DNA of 64,000 bases from Fistulifera solaris (lineage: Eukaryota; Bacillariophyta; Bacillariophyceae; Naviculales; Stauroneidaceae): NCBI GenBank assembly GCA_030295235.1, contig AP026135.1, positions 1,164,001 through 1,228,000 of the forward strand, given 5' to 3'. The notes below the pieces were generated by a model. The model saw only the letters and a program-made list of their open reading frames with translations. It was not told where the DNA came from and did no database searches. Below are positions 48,534 through 58,898 of the stretch, one piece after another; position 1 is the stretch's first letter, and each line of letters opens with the position of its first letter. The position numbers and the translations under genes are program-made.

Positions 48534-49661
48534 ATGTCGAATCCGCTTAAGAGCAAGCGCACGAAAAACAGTACAATTCAGAAAGCGAACCGCAATTCAC
48601 TGGCTGTGATAGTATTAGACGCGAGTCCTCTTGCATGGGGAGAACACGATGTAAAGAGGAAAGCTCTCGATCGAGCTCGTCAGGCGGCGGGTAAATCCAG
48701 TATGGGACCGGCAATCTTAGAGGAAGTTTTGCAATCAGTCGTAGCATTATGCAATTGCGTTGTGTCTCTCGAACGCTCTTCTGCTTTGATTATTCTCGCT
48801 GTCGCCAACAACGAATGCGCAACTGTATTTCCCCGCAAAGATCAACTTGCACAATGGATGGTAGGTTCCTATACCCCAAATACGCAACACATTTCGGAAT
48901 TATTGATTACGGGTGTCGCGGAGCTGTTGACAAGAGTCGTGACGAACGACAAACCCCTAGATCCAGATTCCCGACAAGCGGCAATGGCTGCGGCCTTTTC
49001 GTCAGCTCTCTGTCTTTTAAACCGGATGATGGTTGTCGCTCGTGCCGGAGGAATTAGTGCTTTGCAGCAGCCGCACTATTTGGAGCGAGCCGAAGATGAA
49101 GGAGTAGTGGCCATGATGGAGACCTCCGGTAATAGAAATAACAATTCGAGTCTGAATGCAAACTCCAAGTCGGCGTGGTCGCCACGAATTTTATTGATCC
49201 AAGCGTCGGAAGATCGCGCTCGTGATTACAATGCTTTTATGAATTGCGCATTTGCGGCCAAGAAGGAAAATATTACCGTTGATGGATGTTTTCTCACTGC
49301 TTCGACCAATCCCAAGGATGCTACGACATCGTCAAGCAGTCGATTCTTGGAACAAGTCTGTGATTTGACGGGAGGTGTTTATTCGGCGCCATCCGGTATG
49401 GCACAAGTTGGCGGTGCACTGACACAAGTATTGCTCAGTGTCTTTTTGGCGCCCGTGCCCTGTCGAGCGATATTGAACTTGCCGGCTTTGAATAAGGTGG
49501 ACTTTCGGGCTCGCTGTTTTGAAACGGGCGCGACTGTGGATCAAGCCTATGTTTGCAATTTGTGTTTGAGTATATTTCGAAATCGTCCGAGCGGCTCATA
49601 TTGTCCCACGTGCCAAGCAAAAATTGCTGCTGCCGATCCTTCGAGACGGAAATCGATTTAG
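48534..49661 (+). CDS. TFB4: TFIIH core subunit p34/Tfb4
   Basis: A subunit of general transcription and DNA-repair factor TFIIH, where it pairs with p44. 375 residues, single exon. The von Willebrand-like domain begins LAVIVLDASPLAWGEHD and includes ILEEVLQSVVALCN, AALCLLNRM-type helices, RILLIQASEDRARDYNAFMNC and LEQVCDLTGGVYSAPSGMAQVGGALTQVLL. The C-terminal zinc finger CNLCLSIF with CPTCQAKI completes the family pattern. The Asn/Ser loop before the RILLI strand is longer than usual. Nuclear. Confidence 0.93.
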   Translation: MSNPLKSKRTKNSTIQKANRNSLAVIVLDASPLAWGEHDVKRKALDRARQAAGKSSMGPAILEEVLQSVVALCNCVVSLERSSALIILAVANNECATVFPRKDQLAQWMVGSYTPNTQHISELLITGVAELLTRVVTNDKPLDPDSRQAAMAAAFSSALCLLNRMMVVARAGGISALQQPHYLERAEDEGVVAMMETSGNRNNNSSLNANSKSAWSPRILLIQASEDRARDYNAFMNCAFAAKKENITVDGCFLTASTNPKDATTSSSSRFLEQVCDLTGGVYSAPSGMAQVGGALTQVLLSVFLAPVPCRAILNLPALNKVDFRARCFETGATVDQAYVCNLCLSIFRNRPSGSYCPTCQAKIAAADPSRRKSI

Positions 49662-50022
49662 CTATGGTGACACACATTAGCTTGCCCAATTCAACTGACT
49701 CAAATTGCGTCTTGAGACTCGTGTGAAATAAAACTACGGCGCGTACTTGCTCGTTCGTCAAGCAAAGGCTACTATCCTTACAATTTGAATGCAGCGATTG
49801 TTCAGGACTCAGGTTATGAATGATTACGACCGTTCAAGCAAGAAGATGAAGACTTGAGATCCAAGCTGATGATTCTGATGCTTGAGACGCGGTTCTAAGA
49901 GAGAATTGTAACGAAATGTTAAGACCGTGATCATTCCTACGTAGACAAAACATTACTCCGTACAAAATATACGGTTGTGGACGTTCGAACAAGAAGCGTC
50001 TGAAGATTGTGGAAGAAATTTT
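49662..50022. other. Intergenic stretch, no gene seen
   Basis: 361 bp between convergent genes (TFIIH p34 and the first disordered paralogue). No recognised element. Confidence 0.4.
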
Positions 50023-50832
50023 TCAAGAGTAAGGGAGGGGTAAGGAGCGATGAACCGCATGATGGTTTATATCTCCAACAAAAATGAAGACGCTTCCGAA
50101 ATGGGGCCCTTTGTTTTGAGTGGAGCTTGCGGCTTGCTTTTTAGGTCTTGTGAACGATCTTACAGTCGGCGAACGCACCTCTACCAAACTGGCAATACGC
50201 TTTGGGGGAAGCACTGCTTTGTCCCTTTTCTTGGTCGACACGTTTGCCGAGGCTTGTCCTACGGTTGGCAAGTTTACTCCTTCGCTTCCGATGCTGTTCA
50301 TAGATGCTGTCTGCTGAGTTGCGAAGGAATCCTCCAGAAAAGGCAGACGTTTGGGTACGGTGGGAGGATGACACGATAGGTTTCTAGGTTCCTCAAGGGC
50401 TTTCGAGATCCGATCTCGATGTACTCGCCAGCAATTTCGGTATGATGCTTGCATTGGATTCCAATTTGCTTTGGAGCCAATTGTTGGTAGTGGATTTGAT
50501 GGAGTGACTTTTGGAGGTTCCTGGTTTCGGCTTGCGTTTGATCGGTTTCGAATTGTCTGCATTCGCTGGTATTCCACATATGTTTCCTCGTGTTCGTCCT
50601 CCGACTCGGACGATAATTCATATTGATCGCTTGACGAATCATCAAACGTTATGTCTGATGCTGCACATGAGTCGTAAAACAACCAGCAGTCGATTCCTTC
50701 GATCGGAATAACATCGGGAGAAAAATCATGCATCACGATGCTTTCATCATCTTCTCTCATGGTGACGATGCTTTCTTTCAAATTTGTGGTGAGTATATTT
50801 GAAGAGTCACGGTGGCCGTGTGCACTTTCCAT
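50023..50832 (-). CDS. Disordered acidic protein, paralogue A
   Basis: 269 residues from the ATG at 50832. An acidic N-terminal half contains AASDITFDDSSSDQYEL, then a Ser/Glu stretch, YVEYQRMQTIRNRSN, a middle NWNPMQASYRNCWRVH and FATQQTASMNSIGSE, and a basic Ser/Lys-rich C-terminus. No known domain. The motifs ASxITFD, YxxMxTxxNRSN and ATQQT(A/T)S are shared in the same order with the gene at 51569-52190, so the two are local duplicates. Possibly nuclear from composition; function unknown. Confidence 0.6.
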   Translation of the reverse strand: MESAHGHRDSSNILTTNLKESIVTMREDDESIVMHDFSPDVIPIEGIDCWLFYDSCAASDITFDDSSSDQYELSSESEDEHEETYVEYQRMQTIRNRSNASRNQEPPKVTPSNPLPTIGSKANWNPMQASYRNCWRVHRDRISKALEEPRNLSCHPPTVPKRLPFLEDSFATQQTASMNSIGSEGVNLPTVGQASANVSTKKRDKAVLPPKRIASLVEVRSPTVRSFTRPKKQAASSTQNKGPHFGSVFIFVGDINHHAVHRSLPLPYS

Positions 50833-51568
50833 TAAGAAGTATTTGGGTTCGTTTAGGAAAACAAAAGATCAATCAGACTCTTGCGTACCCTTTACGGGCT
50901 CGTTAAAGACGAGAGAAATCCTTGTCAGGGGACCTGCAAACAGAAAAAAGGTTTTTCGTTCGGATGGAATACAGAAGACGCCAGACTAAAAGACAGACGA
51001 TTTCGACGCGGCTCTTGTTAGTCTGGTAGATTGAGACTTATCCGAATCTGGTTGGCGGGCTGGAGCTTCACTTGATTGCGTTGTGCTAATTGCCGATTAC
51101 ATGGTTTCTTTGACTTTTTGATCCGGAAGAATTCTTGTTGACGGGAGAGAAAGGACTTGGATGACAGTACTATCTACTAGGGCTTAATGATTAATAATCA
51201 CAGGCTTTTCTCACCGTTACCGAGTACTTAAATTTCGGAAGCGGTGAAAGTGAAAGGTACCAAGTATAAATAATTATTGAGTATTTTTTATGCTCGCATC
51301 TCCCGCTTTCGATCTTCGCTCGGATTTAAGCATTACTACGGAGTGTGAATCGTTATCACCTAAAGTGATCCAAATGCAAAGTTTCAATAATAAGCTATAC
51401 TGTTCCCTCCTCGAGTCTCAATTTAGAATAATTCAAACATGGACCAACGAAGTTCTTCTGCCGGGGCTATCATCTACAAGCTGTAGTGCAGAACGAGCTA
51501 CAAACTACGAGAGATCGATAACCTGTTGACTGAATACATAGGATATTTAACAGAAAACGATGTTTGCT
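50833..51568. other. Intergenic stretch, no gene seen
   Basis: 736 bp between the two disordered paralogues, both on the minus strand. Repeat content is low. No gene seen. Confidence 0.4.
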
Positions 51569-52190
51569 TTATCGAGTAATGGACTTTCGACCACCCCTTC
51601 GGAAAAATCGGCTGATCCGTTCGTTCTTTTTTGTATTCTTCTGAGAAGCAACAGTATCGTCAGCTCGTGTACTCTCGCGCTTGATCCTCTGCCCTCTACT
51701 ACCAGTAGCAAGCCATTGGAATTCATCGACACTGAGACTTGCAACAGATGTGGTTTGTTGTGTTGCAATCGTTTCATCGCACCTACGAAGATTTTTTTTT
51801 GCTTGCGTTTTGAGTTTTGCTTCGTAGACTCTCTTGTGCTTCAATTGATGAAGACGTGGCTGTACACTGATTACACTGATCTTTCATTCGCTTTGAATTC
51901 GTTGACTTGCTCGTCTCCTTTGTGTTCTTTCTCGTTTTCTTTTTGTTTGACCGATTTCCTGCTGTCAGCATTTGACGATAGTCATCAAATTTCTTACTTT
52001 CTTCTTCCTCTTGGGAACTCCACGAGTCATCCCATGAGGACAATGATGATTCATCGCCTTCGTTGAAATAATAATCAAACGTAATCTCTGATGCTGTCGA
52101 AGCGTTGAAGGTCTTAGAATCCTGTCGATGTTCCATTGCTGGAACGTTTGGCCACACGATAGCTGATCGGTGACTACTTGGTTGATTCAT
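51569..52190 (-). CDS. Disordered acidic protein, paralogue B
   Basis: About 206 residues from the ATG at 52190. It carries TASEITFDYYFNEGDESSL, an acidic Ser/Glu stretch, FDDYRQMLTAGNRSNKKK, a Lys-rich linker, then CDETIATQQTTSVASLSVDE and a basic Arg/Lys tail. The frame changes at a run of nine A/T near 51788. Choosing the frame that continues into ATQQTTS restores the motif order of paralogue A, which argues that the run length is miscalled rather than the gene being dead. No known domain. Confidence 0.55.
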
Positions 52191-53725
52191 GCTCTTTGTT
52201 TTTGTAATCCCCTAATTTATAACTTTGAACGGCAAGAAATCAATGAGTAAAGATCAATGCGCTGTTGCTTTTCGTTGAATGGCAACGCGAAAGTCATAAA
52301 AACGTATCGAGTGTGTCTGGGCTGCCGAGTCAGTCGTCATTATCCAAATTCCGGTTTCCGTTTCTGGTTTCTGGTTTCTGATTCGTGCCTGTATTCGCTA
52401 TTGATCTTTCGCAGTACACGATACAAAGCAAGCGATCACTGTGACCTGTAAGTAGATGATGCACATGGTATTCCATAATTGTTTTTCAAGATCTACCTAA
52501 ACCTAGTTCTGTCTTGGAAAATGTAATCTCTTTTGAGTTCTTCAGAGTTCTTGTGGATGGCAAATGGCGAATGGCGACCATAAGACCATAAGACCAATCT
52601 TCTTTCAATCATGCATGATGGGTCACGGGTTGCTGTCCCATTTCCAATCGTGTCGGCCGTTGGCCACATGCCGCATACAAGTACATGCCGCATAAACTTT
52701 GAACGGAATCTTTTTCCTTTGAGAGATGAAAGCTGGATAGCTAATAGCAATTATCGGTGCTTTTAGAAGCTATTCTGTGCTCTTTGAAATGTACCCCGTA
52801 TTTATTACTAACTCAAGACTCAACGGAGAACGAAATTGAGCACTGAGGACTCACTTATCAGCATTTGGCAGTCAGCAGCTCATTATTTGTTGTCATTCGT
52901 TGTTCTTGCTGTTTCTGATGCTTGGTCTCTGGGACGTTTGCTCCACGCTAAAGAAATGCCAAACAAAAACAAAATACGTTTTACATTGTCTGGGTCGTTT
53001 TTTCTGGTTTAGATTATGTTTTTCGCTTTGCATTTTTGTGCCAACTGTCACCTGATCGATTGATTAAATCTAGCCTCAACTCACATTCATTATCCCTGGT
53101 TTAATCATCCTTGCTTTAGATAGATTTATTACTTTATCACCTTTCTGCACTCTGAAACTCTGGAAGACCAACCACAAAATACCAAGGACAACTTTCGTTT
53201 TCATGAGCAATAAATATCATCCATCATCATTCATCATCGACTCGCAGTCAAAGCAAGTTGCGATGCCTCCGAGTTAGAACGTCTACTGGTATATTCGAAC
53301 CAACAAACAATAATAAGCGACATGGTATGAACTTGAAGACGTAAAAAGCACGAAAGATGTAACGCTTTGAATGTCTACGTAGATTTCACGTGGCTCTTGT
53401 TAGGGGATTTATCGACAGAGGCCAACCCGGATCTACTAACGTCTGTAAGTCTTCAGCAGACGTCAGGCATCAATTAAGCGGCGCGTCCCACAAAATTCGT
53501 GACGAAATTTTCTTCTTTTCTCATTTTTCGAAGCCCTGCAACAGACACACACACATTGCAACGTATTATTGCAGAGGAAAGAACCCCATAAAGGTCAAGA
53601 CGTTTTCTTAACGTGGTTGTCAACGCTAAGTTCCTATTACATATCGTTCTGATCATCTTGTTAAATTAAATGGTGGTTTTGCTCGCAATTTGAACGACAC
53701 CGATAGCAAAGTTGTGTCGCCTCTG
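52191..53725. other. 1.5-kb intergenic stretch, no gene seen
   Basis: Between the disordered paralogue B and the LRR-like gene, which diverge. Short simple repeats occur (TTTCTGGTTTCTGG near 52360, ATCATC runs near 53217). A frame at 53390-53611 is not convincing. Confidence 0.4.
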
Positions 53726-55504
53726 ATGATCGATTATTGCATGAGTTCTCTCTTGCGTCGATCTTACCACTCTGAACTATCATTCCACAACGGGATACAT
53801 GTCTTTCTTTATGCTTTGTTGATTTATATTCTCATCCGTGTACACCGCTGGAAAAGCGCTGAAAGAGAACGGTATGACTGGCCGTATGTGAAGCTCGATC
53901 AAATGAGATGCAGTCATTACAGGCAGATCATTGAGGAAGTCCGACTCAATAAAGTTCCTGCAAGCATAGAAATCATCTTTGAGATTCTAGAGTCGAAATT
54001 GTCAAGAATAATATGGCTCAATGAAGACACATTCATATCAATGAACGGATGGAGTATCAAACGCTTCATCGAAGCGCCCGAATTACTTAGAATGTTAGCA
54101 CTAGATTTTACTTGCTCGAGGAGAAATGGGCCTTGGAAACGGATTCATGTTTATAGCAGATCTTCCCAATCCGCAGTCGAGGCTGTTTTGACTCTTATGT
54201 CTTTCGAACATCAGTTCAATACGGTGGACATTTGCTATCACCGGGACATTAGTGATCCCGAAACTCCCCTTGATATTTCCGCATTGACCCCCGAATTCAT
54301 TCGAATGCTGTTGGAAGTGAGGCCAAATCGCCACATCGAAATTGGATTCGAAGGGCTCTGTTTCAGTTCTGAACAAAGTGAGGCTTTGGCACTCTACTCA
54401 TTTTCTTTGAACTTGGGCCACAACACAACTGTCGATGGCCTAGCCTTTATCAACGCATTACGAAAGCGAGATCAGCCCCTACATTCGCTCAGCTTGCGAG
54501 AACGACCATTTGACGACGTAAACTGGGACCGCCTTCTTATGCATCTAGCGGAAGGCAGAACAATGCTCGTTCGTTCTTTCACACTCTTTCATGGTTGTTT
54601 TGTTGGGCCAAACGACTGTCCTTTCCTCGTGAAAGCTCGAGTCGAACGGCTAACGGTGCATAGTGCATGCTTCCACGACGACGGAGAAGCTCTTGTTGAA
54701 GCAGTCGCTCTAGGAAAGTGCCCGCCCCATCTTCATCTTATTGGTTATCAACCGGAAATGTTCGTGCGGACGGTACAATCTCTTTCGGAAGAAACATGTA
54801 TGTTGAAGAGTTTCTGGATCAGTCTATCAGGTCCGCAGCATGCATATCATCTTCGCCACGCTTTGCGGATCGCACTAGCAACTAACCGCTCCCTAGAAGT
54901 TCTTACCATCGACAATGTGGTAGACGTGAGTGACTGGGTGGCGATTTTTGCTCCTTTGATCTCGAATCAAACATTATGTAAGCTGTCCTTGAACCATATT
55001 GAACAAACTAGTCCCGATGCTGCACGGGCAATCGTACATCTACTGGAATCGAATCGCAATCTTGAAATTTCGTTCAGCTTCTCGGGATCTCCTCGAAAAC
55101 AATGTCGCGATGCATGGGAGAAAACGATCGAGAATACTCAAAAACTGAATCGGTTTCTTCGGAACGCCACACCATTTGTCTCGAACAATGGACATCAATA
55201 CCGAGAAGCTCTTTTCAATGAGGCTCTCGCTCGGAATCGCCATGACGTACGTCGTATGGCAATACTATTATCCCAGAATACCGATTTGTTGGCCAATGTC
55301 AAACCTGCTATTGATTCAGCACCAAATAAGCACATTTGGTATGGTTCAAAAATGGAGTTGGCTCGGTTTTATCAAACGCAACGGCAAACTATATCACGAT
55401 GGATGGATGCTGTCCAAGAAAATGTACATATACGAGCGGATGATTTCGGACATCTTCTCACTGATGTTTTGATTTGCCACCGCGAGCAAGAGAGTGCCTT
55501 GTGA
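53726..55504 (+). CDS. LRR-like (ribonuclease-inhibitor fold) protein with N-terminal membrane segment
   Basis: About 592 residues from the first in-frame ATG at 53726. FLYALLIYILIRVH near residue 24 is a likely membrane helix. The body has loosely spaced leucine-rich repeats such as LRIALATNRSLEVLTIDNVVD and LISNQTLCKLSLNHIEQTSP. The last ~130 residues are helical (LNRFLRNATPFVSNNGHQYR). Diatoms carry large families of such loosely conserved LRR-like proteins; specific function unknown. Single exon, and the upstream region offers no better start. Confidence 0.7.
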   Translation: MIDYCMSSLLRRSYHSELSFHNGIHVFLYALLIYILIRVHRWKSAERERYDWPYVKLDQMRCSHYRQIIEEVRLNKVPASIEIIFEILESKLSRIIWLNEDTFISMNGWSIKRFIEAPELLRMLALDFTCSRRNGPWKRIHVYSRSSQSAVEAVLTLMSFEHQFNTVDICYHRDISDPETPLDISALTPEFIRMLLEVRPNRHIEIGFEGLCFSSEQSEALALYSFSLNLGHNTTVDGLAFINALRKRDQPLHSLSLRERPFDDVNWDRLLMHLAEGRTMLVRSFTLFHGCFVGPNDCPFLVKARVERLTVHSACFHDDGEALVEAVALGKCPPHLHLIGYQPEMFVRTVQSLSEETCMLKSFWISLSGPQHAYHLRHALRIALATNRSLEVLTIDNVVDVSDWVAIFAPLISNQTLCKLSLNHIEQTSPDAARAIVHLLESNRNLEISFSFSGSPRKQCRDAWEKTIENTQKLNRFLRNATPFVSNNGHQYREALFNEALARNRHDVRRMAILLSQNTDLLANVKPAIDSAPNKHIWYGSKMELARFYQTQRQTISRWMDAVQENVHIRADDFGHLLTDVLICHREQESAL

Positions 55505-55724
55505 CCTCCCTCCTCTGATGACTTGAGTTTCGAGCTTGTACATGGCTACTGACTCGTTTGTATTCTTCATTAATTGTTATTGGATTTCAATTAAGGCATC
55601 TGATAAAATTATCAATTATCACGTTTCATATTACTTGCCACTATCTGTGTGGCTATCGAACGACCGATCATAAAATGTTATAGCGCGAACAACAAGCAAC
55701 TTTAACGATGTACTGTAACTGTTT

Positions 55725-56603
55725 TCAGGGAGTGGGAACAACTTTTCGCTGCCCATCCTTGACCTTGAAATCAATGTTCGTCAGTCGCACTCCTCCTAAA
55801 ATATGTTCGGGCAATGTTTCTGCTGAATCTCCTTCAAGTAGGAACATCATATCTACGGTCAAGCTCTTGGCGCACCCTATCGCACAACGAACAATTCGTT
55901 GAGCCACCTTATTCGAGCCGATATCGACAACCATTTCCAAGAAACGTTCGGTGCGCGTGTAATAGTGCTTTAGTTTTTGCCCTAGAACGGCGGGTTTGCT
56001 CCCCACTGCCTTTCTTACCATGACATTCCCCTCAACGATCCTCGGTATAAGTTTGAATGCCTTGTTGCGCACCTCATCATCATCACCAAAGAAGAATGGC
56101 TCCGTCAATTTTCCGAGCGGCGTCGAAGTATCCTTCAAAACACTAACATCTTCAATACCAAAGTACGCAACCCAATGATACGTAGCAGTGCCCGCCGGAA
56201 CACACAGATTCACCGCATAAATGAACGCCGGTAGGATTTGCTCACCCGTTTCCTGTTCTTCTCGCAAAGCTGTTTGAATCCGTTCGCTGGGATGCGAACA
56301 CAACCCCGTCAACAGAGGTTCATCTACTTGCACGAGATCACACGTCAGTAATTGAAAAACGCTCGGAAGAGACGGAGTCTTCACTTTATCTTCCAGATAG
56401 GTAACACTGCGGACATCAAATTCACGCGCATCTCCTTCCTCCCAGGCATTGCGACGCAGCGGCATAGGAACAAGTACAAACTGTGCTGTCTCGTAGGGAT
56501 TATGACGGACGCGCTGTTTCTCGAGTTCTTCATCCGAGGACGGAGCTGTCGGAGACGACGGGCGCGAATGTTTGTTGCGTCGAGCTTGAATGCGTGCTAA
56601 CAT
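55725..56603 (-). CDS. DUF1336 / EDR2 C-terminal domain protein
   Basis: 292 residues from the ATG at 56603. The region ~120-285 has the family hallmarks: HWVAYFG, FKLIPRIVEGNVMVRKAVG, KPAVLGQKLKHYYTRTERFLEMVVDIGSNKVA and LPEHILGGVRLTNIDF. In plants this domain sits at the end of EDR2, a lipid-binding protein with PH and START domains; here it stands alone after a basic N-terminus (MLARIQARRNKHSRP). Probable lipid or membrane link by family; exact role unknown. It converges on the LRR-like gene. Confidence 0.88.
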   Translation of the reverse strand: MLARIQARRNKHSRPSSPTAPSSDEELEKQRVRHNPYETAQFVLVPMPLRRNAWEEGDAREFDVRSVTYLEDKVKTPSLPSVFQLLTCDLVQVDEPLLTGLCSHPSERIQTALREEQETGEQILPAFIYAVNLCVPAGTATYHWVAYFGIEDVSVLKDTSTPLGKLTEPFFFGDDDEVRNKAFKLIPRIVEGNVMVRKAVGSKPAVLGQKLKHYYTRTERFLEMVVDIGSNKVAQRIVRCAIGCAKSLTVDMMFLLEGDSAETLPEHILGGVRLTNIDFKVKDGQRKVVPTP

Positions 56604-57362
56604 TATAACAAGTTTGTAAGGTGCGGTCTTTTTTCGAGTTGAAAATTATAGCCTCTTTTACAAATGCTGTGAAAAGTTAAAGTTACTTTCAACCGATATC
56701 CAGCAACGTTACTAGGTATATTGCTTTAAATGGTGAGGAATCTCCTCGTCGAGAAAATGCCTTTTTGTTTTACTACGTAGTATGTGCCCTTGTTATTTCG
56801 AGGTCGAACGTCGAACGAGAGTGTTTTTCCACCTCCACCAAAATCAAACGGATTTATTTCTTCGACAGTCGGAAGTTAAATGCGTGAAACTACATTTTGT
56901 TGATACAAAGACTTTTTCTATTGAGGTATTTAGCAGGCAAGACCCAGAACTTAGTTTTGGATTAATGACTGGAGTACCGGAGCATTAGCAATTGCACACG
57001 GAGGACGAAAATTTTCATGAAAACGGACCACGTGCCTTTCACACGACAAGATAAACGCGAACCTTTATCTACACCAAAGCAAAACGGTCTTCTCATTTCT
57101 ATTCACCCTTGTCGAGTCAGAAAACTTAAACGAGATCGAAGACATGCAACTAGAATGCTGTACAATTGATCGGTAATCATTTCAGTTATAAAATACCAGA
57201 TGCCAGCTGAAAACAATGGTTAGACAGCAATCTGGACAGGGTGATTCGTCATTCATGACCTTCAGTCTTGGACACGTTTAACCTACAAATCTGAAAGCCT
57301 ATAAGGCTCAACTGCCGGCAAACAAAGACATGAGCTGTTCAACAGTATGACTAGTAATTAAA
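56604..57362. other. Intergenic stretch, no gene seen
   Basis: 759 bp between the DUF1336 start and the end of the Tic22-like gene, both on the minus strand. A 68-residue frame at 56782-56988 is not convincing. Confidence 0.4.
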
Positions 57363-58533
57363 TTACTCATCACCTAAGGTAGCACCTCCCATACGAGCCA
57401 TGGGATCCGTAGGAGTCGCTGTTACACTACCACTACTTCTGGCTTCATCCCTACTCGACGGAGCCATCGGCACGAGAACAACATGACGGAAATCGATTTC
57501 GGATTCTTTTTGCATCAACTCTACCAGGTCATGCAAGGACATCAAGTTGATGGCGGGTTCGGTCCCTTGCACTTCCGCCGGAGCTTGACTCATAAATTGT
57601 TGCCACGTGGAGACCATGTTTTGCAAGGAAAAGTACATGGGCAAGAGTGTAAGAGGTTCTCCCGTGGTCGCGTCTTTTTCGTCGGTCTTTTGCATGCGCA
57701 TCTGGGCAATAGTAAAGACGGGAATTTCATTGTAACTCTCTTTGAATTTAGGAGACTCAGTCATGGCTTTTTTGCACAGCAGCTTGTGCCATTTCGGGTG
57801 TCATGCTGCCACTTTCTTTAAGTTTTTCACCATCTTCTGGGGACATCGTCAACAACATGCGTGCACCCAAAAGATCACGTGAATCCGGAACGAGGCGGTA
57901 TTGGACGGTGTTCGAAGAACCGTCACCGGCGTTCTCCTTATTGTCTTGCTTTTGCAACAAATCAAAGTAGATTTTTCCCAACGAGAAAGCGGATACCTTC
58001 AGATCCATTTCAGCATTCGATGCTTGTAGCTGTCCCAAGGTAGCATTGGCTTGTAAAGGATTGAGAAAGAAATAAAAGACGCTCGAATCGTTTTCGGGTT
58101 TGAGGACAACACCCGCTCCGCTCTGATCTGTGACGGCAAAAACGGGAATATGTTCCATCCACTCTTCAATTTCCTGTTGTGACATAGGTGGATAAGTTGA
58201 CTGGCCTCCTGCATTGCTGCTGTTGTAAGTGTTGGTAAGTTAAATGTGAGAAAACAAAGGAACAATAAAAACGAAAGGCGAGACACTTTTAGGTGTCAAC
58301 ATCTTAAAGTCAACGAAGCAAAGATATAAAACTCACCTAACATCTTTAGATGCTTCCTCCTCTTTCTTGTTATTGTTGTTGTTGTTAAATAAACCGCCTC
58401 CACGGGGCACCGAACGAGCCACAAGAGCAGGACGATGATTCCATCCGTTATTGTGACGACTCGTCGCAAACGACAACGAGCTTACGAGGAATAAAAGAAC
58501 GGCAATACAGCGATTCATCATCGAGTTAAACAT
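57363..58533 (-). CDS. Tic22-like plastid import protein (spliced)
   Basis: Tic22 is a chaperone-like factor between plastid envelope membranes that assists protein import. Exon 1 is 58337-58533; the second coding part runs from 58216 to 57363. The signal peptide MNRCIAVLLFLVSSLS-FATS is followed by a basic and Asn-rich spacer. The Tic22 fold shows IPVFAVTDQSGAGVVL, VFYFFLNPLQANATL, VSAFSLGKIYF, then IPVFTIAQMRM, LLPMYFSLQNMVSTWQQF and IDFRHVVLVP. The frame changes once at an A6 run near 57769, between AAVQK and AMTESPKF; homology continues through it, so a miscalled base is likely. A 120-bp intron separates the targeting exon. Confidence 0.82.
58217..58336 (-). other. Intron of the Tic22-like gene
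   Basis: 120 bp, GTGAGT donor and CAGCAG acceptor; joins ASKDV to SNAGGQSTYP. Confidence 0.8.
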
Positions 58534-58898
58534 TTTTGTATCTTTTCACCGGTTTCAAGAAAATGATAATAATCGAACAAAAAATAATGATTAGATTGAA
58601 AGGTAACGACAACAACGATCCATTTTGTGATACGTTTCGAGAAAAAAAAAGAGGTGTTCGGTGGGAAAGACACTTTTGGAGAATGCCGAATACGGACAGA
58701 CTGAAAATGGTACATAATTTACAGCGGAAAGATTCCAACACGTGGAACAAACGTCACATAGATCTCATTCGTGAATGAGGCCAGCGTGAATAGAATGAAT
58801 GGCGTTCTCAATGTTTTCGTCAGAATTATCTGTCTAGCCTGGACCTAGAGTAAAATAGATAAGCGACAATCGCCAGATAATCTGCTCCTACAACTAGT
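58534..58898. other. Intergenic stretch, no gene seen
   Basis: 365 bp between the Tic22-like start and the end of the sterol methyltransferase gene. No recognised element. Confidence 0.4.
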
